Positions 1 to 6,227 are shown, numbered from the stretch's first letter. The stretch is DNA of 6,447 nt from Actinomycetota bacterium (GCA_005791325.1 SXXA01000133.1:1-6447); one strand, 5' to 3'. Translations and numbers: made by a program. The notes: generated by a model not told the origin, from the sequence alone.

Positions 1-1143
1 ATTGCCCATAATATTTCTTGTGAAGAGTTACCAAGTTCAGGCTCATTTGTGTATGTGAGTCAAGCATTAACGATGTTTCATCAACTGGTATCAGACTGTT
101 TTAATAATATCCAACAATTAAATCGACGTCACCTATTTAACATTCTTACCGAGCTACCAGAACTAATGGTCATACCATTGCGAACACGCTATGGCCGTGT
201 TTGTTTTTTAGATTGTGTTGATACATTTCAAAAAGCATATGATAACAGCGAGACCCCATTAATTGATTGGGTTTCAGACTTATTAACTCAGAATAGTGGC
301 GTAGTTCGTGATGTTATACATGGTAAAACAAGTGGACTAGCGGGTATTGTATACACCCTAATAATGAATCAAAATGATCAATACTGCACAAACATGTTAG
401 ACCTATTAAATGATTGTATTGGAGATCAGCGCAACCAGTTCAGCCTATCATTGATTAACACTCGAAATATTAGTCTATTATTCAAAAAAACGGGTTTGTT
501 AAAACATCGCTTAATCGCATCTAGCCAATTTCATTGGGCGTTAATCGTATCAAAATTTAAATCATGTCAAAGTAAAGAAGGATTGGATGCCATTGCAATA
601 CCGATCCAAATGTCAGGGCTTTCTAATTCACTAATACGAAAAGTAGTCATGGGGCGTTATAGTATTTATTATAATTTATGTTGTATTAATGGGAGCGTTG
701 AAAATATCAAAAGATTCATTCAACATGGCATTGATCATCCAATATCGTTATATACCTGCCATTCACAATTAAGCAAAGTATTGGTTAGTCGAATGATATA
801 CAAAGCCATACATACAATAAAACTTGATCCATTTCATCACATAGTATTGCCACAACTCAATTCTATTTTATCTCGCGATATACAGTGTGATCTAAGTGTT
901 CCCATTACGGATCAGTTATGTAAATATATTGACGAAATTGTGAGTATATTTGAATCTGTAGGTATCCAAGAACCATATGCGAGTGTTGACTGGCAACACC
1001 TATTTGAATCGCCATCAGACTCACATGTATTCACAGAAACAATTGTGATCACAGACACGTCCGGATCTGTAACATTATCTGTTTTATTTATTGATCAACA
1101 AATTCAGAGTATATTAATCTCAAAAATACCGATAGATAAATAA
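1..1143 (+). CDS. Unrecognised protein, 5' end cut by the window edge
   Basis: I do not recognise this gene. The frame is open from the first base, giving 380 visible residues up to TAA at 1141-1143. A GTG lies at 49-51, but nothing upstream marks it as the start: the 16 codons before it are also open and there is no clear ribosome site. The true start is therefore probably outside the window. The protein is mostly helical in appearance, cysteine-containing, with no signal peptide or membrane segment in the visible part. One stretch (bases about 664-738, containing CCINGSVENIKRFIQHGID) loosely resembles a single ankyrin-type helix pair, which is too little to assign a family. The last 60 residues look more beta-like. 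Sampled lines are roughly 28-37% G+C, against nearly half in queG, and the CCC/GGG-rich codons of the other genes are scarce. This fits an accessory or acquired gene, by inference only. Confidence 0.72.
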   Translation: MAHNISCEELPSSGSFVYVSQALTMFHQLVSDCFNNIQQLNRRHLFNILTELPELMVIPLRTRYGRVCFLDCVDTFQKAYDNSETPLIDWVSDLLTQNSGVVRDVIHGKTSGLAGIVYTLIMNQNDQYCTNMLDLLNDCIGDQRNQFSLSLINTRNISLLFKKTGLLKHRLIASSQFHWALIVSKFKSCQSKEGLDAIAIPIQMSGLSNSLIRKVVMGRYSIYYNLCCINGSVENIKRFIQHGIDHPISLYTCHSQLSKVLVSRMIYKAIHTIKLDPFHHIVLPQLNSILSRDIQCDLSVPITDQLCKYIDEIVSIFESVGIQEPYASVDWQHLFESPSDSHVFTETIVITDTSGSVTLSVLFIDQQIQSILISKIPIDK

Positions 1144-1241
1144 AAATGAGAAGTGAGGATTTAAATGTGGTTGTTGGGCACCCCCCACTAAATTCACACC
1201 CTTATCGCTTGAATCATCTAGCAAATTATGGGTAAATAACA

Positions 1242-1258
1242 CCATGTTTTCAACATGG
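1242..1258 (+). promoter_or_regulatory. Hairpin over the psd start codon, with no clear Shine-Dalgarno
   Basis: CCATGTT (1242-1248), loop TTC, AACATGG (1252-1258) is a perfect 7-bp inverted repeat that contains the psd ATG at 1244. Upstream, 1229-1243 has only a weak GGG and no AGGA-like ribosome site at normal spacing. If it folds in the mRNA, the start codon would be paired, which could keep translation low. The rest of the 100-base spacer (1144-1243) shows no convincing promoter or terminator; a weak GTGG/CCAC pairing near 1167-1188 has no T run after it. Confidence 0.3.
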
Positions 1259-2041
1259 CTGTGGGGATTATGTGGGTATTATTTATCCAATTTGGTTGGC
1301 AAATTGGTCAGACTGCCAGTTCCCATTTGGGCAAGAAAGTGGGTGTATGGCTCATTTAACGCTACCTACGGCGTTGTGGTTTCAGAAGCCGAATTCCCAA
1401 TTAGCACTTATCCCACCATGGGATCATGGTTTACACGAGGGTTAGTCAACGGATGTCGCCCCCAGTGCGATTCCCCTTGGGTATCCCCCGTGGATGGTGT
1501 TGTGGTACAAAGTGGCACTTTAACCAAAGGGGAATTAATTCAAGCCAAAGGGCTGTATTATTCCCTTCGTGATTTAACCCAAACCGACTCCTGGGATACG
1601 GGCACATTTATTTGTATTTATTTATCGCCAAAGGACTGCCATCGCATCATGTCCCCCGTATCGGGTCAATTACGTCATGCCACCCATATTCCGGGGTCAT
1701 TGTACCCTGTTCGACCCCATCAAGTTGCAACCATCCCCCAATTATATTGTGTTAATGAACGATTAAGTATGGGATTAACTACCCCCAATGGCGATCTATT
1801 TCTTGTTGCGGTGGGCGCATTAAATGTGGGGTCTATCTCAACCCAATTTGACCCCACTTTCAAGGGGCAACACACCACAACCATATGTCATCGCACCTAT
1901 CATGGGATATCAACCCAACCAGGTGATTGGTTGGCCACTTTCCATTTAGGTTCAACCGTTATTCTTATTACGCAAGCCGTCTTTACCCCCATACCGGTTG
2001 GCCAACCCATCCAAATTGGACAATCATTAGTGGCATCATGA
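1244..2041 (+). CDS. psd: Phosphatidylserine decarboxylase proenzyme
   Basis: This enzyme converts phosphatidylserine to phosphatidylethanolamine at the inner membrane. The proenzyme is 265 residues, somewhat shorter than E. coli Psd (322). The self-processing site LGST is at residues 235-238, so cleavage before S237 should give a beta chain of 236 residues and an alpha chain of 29 residues carrying the pyruvoyl group. The other members of the Asp-His-Ser triad are visible: D84 in SPVDGVV and H133 in SPKDCHRIMSP. Family signatures IQAKGLYYSL (99-108), VNERL (170-174) and VGSIST (195-200) are present. The amphipathic, tryptophan-rich N-terminus (about 1-35) fits membrane association. ATG 1244 is the only plausible start in frame. 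The gene overlaps queG by four bases, so the two are probably co-transcribed and translationally coupled. In E. coli psd and queG lie near each other, separated by rsgA and orn. Confidence 0.96.
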   Translation: MFSTWLWGLCGYYLSNLVGKLVRLPVPIWARKWVYGSFNATYGVVVSEAEFPISTYPTMGSWFTRGLVNGCRPQCDSPWVSPVDGVVVQSGTLTKGELIQAKGLYYSLRDLTQTDSWDTGTFICIYLSPKDCHRIMSPVSGQLRHATHIPGSLYPVRPHQVATIPQLYCVNERLSMGLTTPNGDLFLVAVGALNVGSISTQFDPTFKGQHTTTICHRTYHGISTQPGDWLATFHLGSTVILITQAVFTPIPVGQPIQIGQSLVAS

Positions 2042-2931
2042 CCGATGCCATTAAGGCATTGGCCAAGTCCATGGGATTTTTGGATTGTCGATTCACCTCC
2101 CCCTTTTTAACCCATGAATTGGATGACTATCGGCAAATGGTCAAAAATGGTGATTATGGTGATATGGGATATTTAGCGCGACACCTGCCCTTTAAGGAAA
2201 ACCCCAACCTACTTTTACCGGGTGTTCAAACCGCCATGGTGTTAACGGTATCTTATCGCAATACCTCCCAACAAACCCTAGAGGGGGAATCAAAAATCGC
2301 ACGATATGCCGCGGGGTTGGATTACCACATGGTTATTAGCAAGCGGCTAAGTGAATGGGTTGACCACATTCAGCCCCTGTTGCCCAACGACTCTTTTTAT
2401 ATTGGGGTGGATTCAAAACCACTACCTGAACGATCCTTGGCACTCAAAGCGGGAATTGGCTTTAAGGGTCGTAACCACATGGTAATTCGACCTGGAATTG
2501 GGTCTTATTTTTTTATTGGGGTGGTATTAACCACGGCCTATTTACCACCCGACCCTTCCTTTAAAGGTAGTTGTGGAACATGTACCCGTTGCATTGATGC
2601 CTGCCCACCGGCGGCATTGGGTAAAGATGGGCGATTTCATATTCAATCTTGTATTTCATACCAAACCATTGAACGAAAAACACCCCTATCCGATGCCGAA
2701 CAAACCACCGCATCAGGCTGGGTATTTGGGTGTGATATTTGCCAAGAGGTATGCCCATTTAATCATGCCCGTTTGCCCCTGACAAACTGGCCAGAATGGT
2801 CACCCACCCAAGGGGTGGGGCATACATTACAAACCGCAACGATCCCACGGAACACCGCACTTTATCGATCCCGAAAACGGGTACTGGCGAATTGGCGCCC
2901 CCATCCATTACCTCCCACTTCCACACCATGA
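2038..2931 (+). CDS. queG: Epoxyqueuosine reductase, short form
   Basis: QueG reduces epoxyqueuosine to queuosine in the anticodon wobble position of tRNAs for Asp, Asn, His and Tyr, using cobalamin and two [4Fe-4S] clusters in the cytoplasm. From ATG 2038 the product is 297 residues. The conserved active-site block VDSKPLPERSLALKAGIGF holds residues 124-142, with D125 matching the family's proposed catalytic aspartate. The first ferredoxin motif CGTCTRCIDACP is at 179-190, the CISYQTIE motif at 205-212, and the second Cys motif CDICQEVCPF at 232-241. About 80 residues are missing at the C-terminus compared with E. coli QueG (379): the HEAT-like tail is absent, and the protein ends in a proline-rich stretch. 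The frame stays open upstream into psd, but the ATG in the ATGA overlap puts the N-terminus where the family begins. The ribosome site is weak, which fits coupling to psd. Confidence 0.95.
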   Translation: MTDAIKALAKSMGFLDCRFTSPFLTHELDDYRQMVKNGDYGDMGYLARHLPFKENPNLLLPGVQTAMVLTVSYRNTSQQTLEGESKIARYAAGLDYHMVISKRLSEWVDHIQPLLPNDSFYIGVDSKPLPERSLALKAGIGFKGRNHMVIRPGIGSYFFIGVVLTTAYLPPDPSFKGSCGTCTRCIDACPPAALGKDGRFHIQSCISYQTIERKTPLSDAEQTTASGWVFGCDICQEVCPFNHARLPLTNWPEWSPTQGVGHTLQTATIPRNTALYRSRKRVLANWRPHPLPPTSTP

Positions 2932-2994
2932 GTCAACCCCAATAACCGATTTTAATAAGTTGAATAGGGAGTGTGTATGAATCACCATTTAAAC

Positions 2995-4302
2995 TTATAA
3001 GTCGATCATATTTAATTGATCATTAATCCGGTTTAACCCTTCAATGGAAATCAGTTGGTCCACCATTCCCTGAATTTGTTGAATGCGTTTAGTGGCCTGC
3101 TCACGACGGGTTTTAATTTCATCAACCAGCAACCCCAATTCGCCAACCGATTCGGCACTTCGTTGAATCCAGCGATTCAGCAAATCTTTAACCACCCTTA
3201 ATCGGTCTAAGCACCGCAATGCGTACGGTAACACATGATAATTCCACTCAAAAAAAGATTGCAATTGTTGCACCATTCGATCCAATTTAATTAATTGTGT
3301 CACAACATGACGACGAAGGGTATCATTGGAGCCATTAATTAAGGCAAACGGTTGTGCCTCAATTGCTTCACAAAATTGAACCACAATTAATTCGGATAAT
3401 TCAGACCGAATATAATGGGCCAATCGGATCATTTCCATCTTCATTTCGCCAAACGTCCCATTATTCAATTTCCAAATACGTTGATTAATTGTTTCACGAT
3501 TGGCCTGAATCACTGGCAGCCCCAATAACCACAATTCAAGTACACTCAATTTACGTTTGAGATAACTGGTATTTTCAAATTCTAAAACATAATCAAACAA
3601 CGTATCCACATGAATTCGTTGACCCATTAAATATAGTGAGTCTGAAGCCACAATGGATTGGATATCCTCAGAAAAAAAAGTGGCAACAACTGAATCAGAA
3701 TTAAAATCAAGCAATGCATTTGAACCGCGTATCAGTTGGGCAAAAGAGGGGGGCGGAAAAGGCAAATCCTCCCATTCTTTGGTAGATGCCATTTCAAATA
3801 AACTTTGTAATTTTAATAAACCCGACTGAACCCCCAATACGGTAGATGAGCCTTGTTTACCAGCCGCAATTAAATCAATACTAGTGGGTAAATGAAGGGT
3901 TTTAGCCACCGATTCGGCCACCCGCTCCCAATAGGGATTGCGATGAATGGCCCCTTTCTTTCGATTGACAACAAAAAACCAAGCCACCCGATTCTCTTGT
4001 AACATATAAATCACTTTTTTAATCCAGGTTGATGCAATCGAATGGGTCACCAGTTTCCCATCAATTTGAATTAAATCCTTATCTGAATCATATTTAAAAA
4101 TGCTGCGTTGTGACGCTTCCAGTGTAATAAGCGCAATTTGTTGACCATTAAAAAACACAATTTTTTTAATGCCAGATGAATTTTTATCCCCAATTAAGGC
4201 AATGACAGGGTTAGAGAATTTAACCCCAAATTCTGCCCAAAAATACCCCCATGTTTCAGACATAGTTGATTGCACCGTCGCAGAATACCATTGTGCCACC
4301 AT
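2995..4302 (-). CDS. Unrecognised 435-residue protein with helical C-terminus
   Basis: I do not recognise this protein. It is a full-length frame of 435 residues read leftward, convergent with queG and divergent from the glutaredoxin cluster. The start at 4302 is supported by AAGGCGG (complement of 4311-4317), eight bases upstream; the next methionine (M14) has no such site. Residues about 30-65 look like beta strands (VIALIGDK, KKIVFFNGQQIALITL). Residues 85-140 alternate strand and helix, with VAWFFVVNRKK at 106-116. A short proline-rich linker PFPPPSF is at 181-187. From about 245 onward the protein is almost all helix, and 365-430 has heptad-like spacing suggesting a coiled coil. There is no signal peptide or clear membrane span, and no catalytic motif I can name. 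It is probably a cytoplasmic or peripheral structural or adaptor protein. Its base composition is closer to its neighbours than the first gene's is. Confidence 0.8.
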   Translation of the reverse strand: MVAQWYSATVQSTMSETWGYFWAEFGVKFSNPVIALIGDKNSSGIKKIVFFNGQQIALITLEASQRSIFKYDSDKDLIQIDGKLVTHSIASTWIKKVIYMLQENRVAWFFVVNRKKGAIHRNPYWERVAESVAKTLHLPTSIDLIAAGKQGSSTVLGVQSGLLKLQSLFEMASTKEWEDLPFPPPSFAQLIRGSNALLDFNSDSVVATFFSEDIQSIVASDSLYLMGQRIHVDTLFDYVLEFENTSYLKRKLSVLELWLLGLPVIQANRETINQRIWKLNNGTFGEMKMEMIRLAHYIRSELSELIVVQFCEAIEAQPFALINGSNDTLRRHVVTQLIKLDRMVQQLQSFFEWNYHVLPYALRCLDRLRVVKDLLNRWIQRSAESVGELGLLVDEIKTRREQATKRIQQIQGMVDQLISIEGLNRINDQLNMIDL

Positions 4303-4310
4303 GTAAATTA

Positions 4311-4317
4311 CCGCCTT
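4311..4317 (-). promoter_or_regulatory. Ribosome-binding site of the leftward 435-residue gene
   Basis: Read on the minus strand this is AAGGCGG followed by eight bases and ATG. It decides for the start at 4302 over the internal methionine at 4263, whose upstream bases contain no purine-rich match. Confidence 0.55.
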
Positions 4318-4325
4318 TTACATTC

Positions 4326-4343
4326 AACATGTATCGTTATGTT
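4326..4343. repeat. Small inverted repeat upstream of the leftward gene
   Basis: AACAT (4326-4330) and ATGTT (4339-4343) form a 5-bp inverted repeat around an 8-base centre, 24 bases upstream of the leftward start. It could be an operator half-site pair or a leader hairpin, but a repeat this short occurs by chance. No leftward promoter with two good boxes was found in this stretch. Confidence 0.2.
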
Positions 4344-4426
4344 CCAACCATTCCAAATATTGATATTGATTCATACCCATTTGACTTAAAAACTAAACCC
4401 ATTTTGATTTCCCTTACAAAAGTAAA

Positions 4427-4455
4427 TTGACACAATCTGCAAAACCACGTTCAAT
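4427..4455 (+). promoter_or_regulatory. Sigma70-like promoter for the glutaredoxin-bolA-grxD-folP cluster
   Basis: A perfect -35 box TTGACA (4427-4432) is followed by a 17-base spacer and TTCAAT (4450-4455), a 4/6 match to TATAAT. Transcription would begin near 4462, leaving a leader of about 75 bases before the ATG at 4538. Position and direction fit expression of the four downstream genes, which have almost no gaps for other promoters. Assignment rests on sequence match alone. Confidence 0.6.
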
Positions 4456-4460
4456 TTGAA
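4450..4460. promoter_or_regulatory. Palindrome TTCAATTTGAA over the -10 box, possible operator
   Basis: TTCAA, a central T, then TTGAA form a perfect 11-base palindrome exactly covering the -10 box and the bases just before the predicted start of transcription. An overlapping form, CAATT-TG-AATTG, spans 4452-4463. A repressor bound here would block the promoter. I do not match it to a known regulator, and A+T-rich palindromes of this size can be chance. Confidence 0.3.
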
Positions 4461-4501
4461 TTGGGATTCCAAAATGGATGGAAATGAATTGGGTTTCCAC
4501 C

Positions 4502-4517
4502 ATGGGGATCACCCCAT
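4502..4517 (+). promoter_or_regulatory. Leader hairpin in the glutaredoxin 5' UTR
   Basis: ATGGGG (4502-4507), loop ATCA, CCCCAT (4512-4517) is a perfect 6-bp stem inside the predicted leader, ending six bases before the Shine-Dalgarno-like GAGAAGG. It could protect the transcript end or tune access to the ribosome site. It has no T run, so it is not a standard terminator. Confidence 0.3.
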
Positions 4518-4522
4518 TTACC

Positions 4523-4529
4523 GAGAAGG
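4523..4529 (+). promoter_or_regulatory. Ribosome-binding site that decides the glutaredoxin start
   Basis: GAGAAGG followed by eight bases and ATG 4538. An earlier in-frame ATG at 4478 would add 20 residues before the family's usual N-terminus, and no comparable site was noted for it. This favours 4538. Confidence 0.6.
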
Positions 4530-4537
4530 TGTCACCG

Positions 4538-4780
4538 ATGAACCATTTGATATTGTATTACTTTTCTGAATGTCCCTATTGTCAGCGGGTATTGCGTTTT
4601 ATGGAAACCAACGGCATCCAAGGAATTGAGCGTCGCGATACCCATGCCAACCCCGCCTATCGGGATGAATTAATCCAAATTGGCGGCAAATCTCAGGTGC
4701 CTTGTTTGGTTAATAATGGTGTACCCCTTTACGAATCACTCGATATTATTGAGTGGCTCAAACAAAATAGGGTGGCATAA
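4538..4780 (+). CDS. Glutaredoxin-like thiol-disulfide protein (CPYC, GrxB/GST-N type)
   Basis: This is a single thioredoxin-fold domain of 80 residues, the size of a minimal glutaredoxin. The dithiol site CPYC is at residues 12-15. QVPCL at 53-57 contains the cis-proline (P55), and YESLDIIEWL at 65-74 contains the E-S pair typical of glutathione binding in the GST N-terminal fold. The usual Grx1/Grx3 signature GGCDD is missing; the QVP...ES.DI pattern is closer to the N-terminal domain of E. coli Grx2 (GrxB) but without its helical C-terminal domain. Predicted role: reduction of disulfides or glutathione mixed disulfides in the cytoplasm. It is first in the cluster, and its TAA is followed directly by the bolA-family ATG with no spacer. 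The exact substrate cannot be read from sequence, and no symbol is assigned because the orthologue is unclear. Confidence 0.87.
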   Translation: MNHLILYYFSECPYCQRVLRFMETNGIQGIERRDTHANPAYRDELIQIGGKSQVPCLVNNGVPLYESLDIIEWLKQNRVA

Positions 4781-5032
4781 ATGACCGATATTTGTGACCT
4801 TATTTATGAACGAATTGCGAGTGTGTTACCCAATGCCACCATTACAGTGGCTGATCCCCATCATGACCAAACCCACTTTGAAGCGTTGGTCATTAGTGAT
4901 CAGTTTGAGGGGATGTCTCGTGTCAAACGTCATCAAATGGTGATGAAATCCTTACAAAATGAGATGCAATCCAATTATGTCCATGCCTTGGCCCTTAAAA
5001 CAATGACCCCCTCTGAGTGGGCGTTATTATAA
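4781..5032 (+). CDS. BolA/IbaG family iron-sulfur trafficking protein
   Basis: This is an 83-residue BolA-fold protein. Family members pair with CGFS glutaredoxins and share a bridged [2Fe-2S] cluster in the cytoplasm. The signature FEGMSRVKRHQMV is at residues 42-54 and is closest to the GMSRVKKQQ motif of E. coli IbaG. YVHALALKTMTPSEW is at 66-80, with the invariant histidine H68. H32 in THFEALV lies where the variable cluster-ligand loop of the family sits. Length matches IbaG (84) rather than the longer E. coli BolA. AGGGTGG at the end of the preceding gene (4769-4775) is its ribosome site, five bases before ATG, so the two genes are tightly coupled. The CGFS partner is encoded 30 bases downstream, strongly supporting the iron-sulfur role. 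I leave the symbol open because BolA and IbaG orthology cannot be settled by eye. Confidence 0.94.
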   Translation: MTDICDLIYERIASVLPNATITVADPHHDQTHFEALVISDQFEGMSRVKRHQMVMKSLQNEMQSNYVHALALKTMTPSEWALL

Positions 5033-5062
5033 CCAGATTGTGATACAAGAAAGGAAGCTATT

Positions 5063-5377
5063 ATGTCGATTGAAGCCAAAAAAACAACCATTCAAACCAC
5101 CATCGATACCAACGATGTGGTGTTATATATGAAAGGAACCCCTGCCCAACCCATGTGTGGGTTTTCAGCCCAAGTGGTGGGTATTTTGAATGAACTGGGG
5201 GTTTCATTTGTATCCTTTAATGTATTGGCTGACGAAGAATTACGACAAGCCATCAAAGAATTTTCAGATTGGCCAACCATTCCACAGTTATATATTCGGG
5301 GTGAATTTGTGGGCGGATGCGATATTACCACCGAACTGTATCAAACAGGTGAATTGGCCACCTTATTAAAGTCATAA
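5063..5377 (+). CDS. grxD: Monothiol glutaredoxin, CGFS type
   Basis: This is a 104-residue single-domain monothiol glutaredoxin of the Grx4/GrxD class. Dimers bind a glutathione-ligated [2Fe-2S] cluster and pass it to targets or to BolA proteins. The CGFS site is at residues 32-35, preceded by K24 in YMKGTP, the conserved glutathione-binding lysine. WPTIPQLYI is at 70-78 with the cis-proline P74, and GEFVGGCDI at 80-88 closes the glutathione site. All residues expected for cluster binding are present. The length is close to E. coli GrxD (115). AAGGAAG at 5051-5057 is a good ribosome site six bases before the ATG. The bolA-family gene lies 30 bases upstream, so complex partners are encoded together; folP begins one base after the stop. 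Confidence 0.96.
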   Translation: MSIEAKKTTIQTTIDTNDVVLYMKGTPAQPMCGFSAQVVGILNELGVSFVSFNVLADEELRQAIKEFSDWPTIPQLYIRGEFVGGCDITTELYQTGELATLLKS

Positions 5378-5378
5378 C

Positions 5379-6170
5379 GTGCAATTGGTAGGTATTGTTA
5401 ATATTACCCCCGACTCATTTTCTGATGGGGGACAATTCTTATCGATACCATCTGCCATTGCCCATACTGAATACTTAATTGAATCGGGGGCTGATGTTAT
5501 TGACGTTGGCGCAGAATCGACGCGTCCTGGTGCCGTACGAATACCAGCATCGGCTCAATTGGCGCGACTCACCCCTTACCTCATTGAATATCAAAAGCGA
5601 TTCACTCTCCCACTTTCGATTGATACCACCCTATCAGAGGTGGCCAGAGTTGGGTTTGAGTATGGGGCCAGCTGGATTAACGATACATCTATGTTACGCC
5701 ACGATCCAAACTTGGCCCATGTGGTAGCATCGCATGGTGGCACCTTGGTGATTAATCATTCCCGACACGACTCAACGCATATGCAAAACCATACCAATTA
5801 TGGTGACAGCATCGAAAAAGTGGTGATGGCTGATCTAATGGTTGCGGCTTCAATTGCCGAAGAGGCAGGGGTCACCGCCATCATATTGGACCCTGGTATT
5901 GGGTTTGGAAAAACCGCTACCCAGTGTATACAATTATTACAACACATCGATTATTGTTGCCAATCACCCTATCCAATTATGGTTGGCACCTCACGAAAAT
6001 CGTGGATTAAAGAACAAACCGGTGACCCAAGCACCGAGCGAATAGGGGGCAGTATCGCCAGTGTGATATATGCGTTAGAACGAGGCGTCAAAATGGCCAG
6101 GGTACATGATATTGTGGCACATCGCAGTGCCATCTTGGCGTGGCAACAACTAAAATTGGATAGAATTTAG
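5379..6170 (+). CDS. folP: Dihydropteroate synthase
   Basis: FolP joins 6-hydroxymethyl-dihydropterin pyrophosphate to p-aminobenzoate to make dihydropteroate in folate synthesis; it is the sulfonamide target. The product is 263 residues, a TIM barrel. Motifs in order: NITPDSFSDGG (8-18), ESTRPG (46-51), SIDTT (80-84), IND (100-102), LDPGIGFGK (170-178), GTSRKS (203-208), ERIGGS (220-225) and RVHD (241-244). F14 and P50 match E. coli F28 and P64. The start is GTG at 5379. It must be, because an in-frame TAA at 5367-5369 leaves no other start codon; as a result about 14 residues present before this point in E. coli are absent. No strong ribosome site is seen, so translation probably depends on coupling to grxD, whose stop ends one base earlier. 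The loop after barrel strand five reads INHSRHDSTHMQ, where E. coli has MHMQGNPKTMQ. Confidence 0.97.
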   Translation: MQLVGIVNITPDSFSDGGQFLSIPSAIAHTEYLIESGADVIDVGAESTRPGAVRIPASAQLARLTPYLIEYQKRFTLPLSIDTTLSEVARVGFEYGASWINDTSMLRHDPNLAHVVASHGGTLVINHSRHDSTHMQNHTNYGDSIEKVVMADLMVAASIAEEAGVTAIILDPGIGFGKTATQCIQLLQHIDYCCQSPYPIMVGTSRKSWIKEQTGDPSTERIGGSIASVIYALERGVKMARVHDIVAHRSAILAWQQLKLDRI

Positions 6171-6207
6171 GATGATGAGACGATTGGGATACTATGTTGG
6201 TGGGGGT

Positions 6208-6227
6208 TAGGGGGCCTAAGGCCCCTA
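6208..6227. repeat. Hairpin: GGGGCC-TAA-GGCCCC with a bulged G
   Basis: GGGGCC (6211-6216) pairs with GGCCCC (6220-6225) around TAA. The stem extends by TA/TA if G6210 is bulged. It is the first stem after folP, 38 bases past the stop. Confidence 0.5.

Noticed and set aside
1927..2037. Upstream GTG extension of queG inside psd
   Set aside because: It would add 37 residues that match no QueG N-terminus, and it overlaps the essential processing site region of psd. The ATGA start fits the family.
2932..2994. Possible bidirectional terminator between the convergent genes
   Set aside because: Only TAAGTT/AACTTA (about 6 bp with a 30-base loop) and short palindromes are present. There is no G/C stem followed by a T run on either strand.
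2977..3000. Seven-codon frame MNHHLNL with a good AGGGAG five bases before the ATG
   Set aside because: The ribosome site is attractive, but the peptide is tiny, overlaps the stop of the leftward gene and has no visible downstream gene to regulate. Probably chance.
2995..4302. Assignment of the 435-residue protein to a pilus assembly or ribosome-quality-control family
   Set aside because: The strand-rich N-terminus and helical C-terminus gave only vague resemblance, with no diagnostic motif. A name would be invention.
4478..4537. Longer N-terminus for the first glutaredoxin
   Set aside because: The family begins just before the first strand, MNHLILYY. The extra 20 codons cover a leader hairpin and the ribosome site of the 4538 start.
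5092..5331. Leftward and alternate-frame short ORFs within grxD, folP and queG
   Set aside because: They are antisense or shifted readings of clearly coding genes and show no ribosome sites or family motifs.
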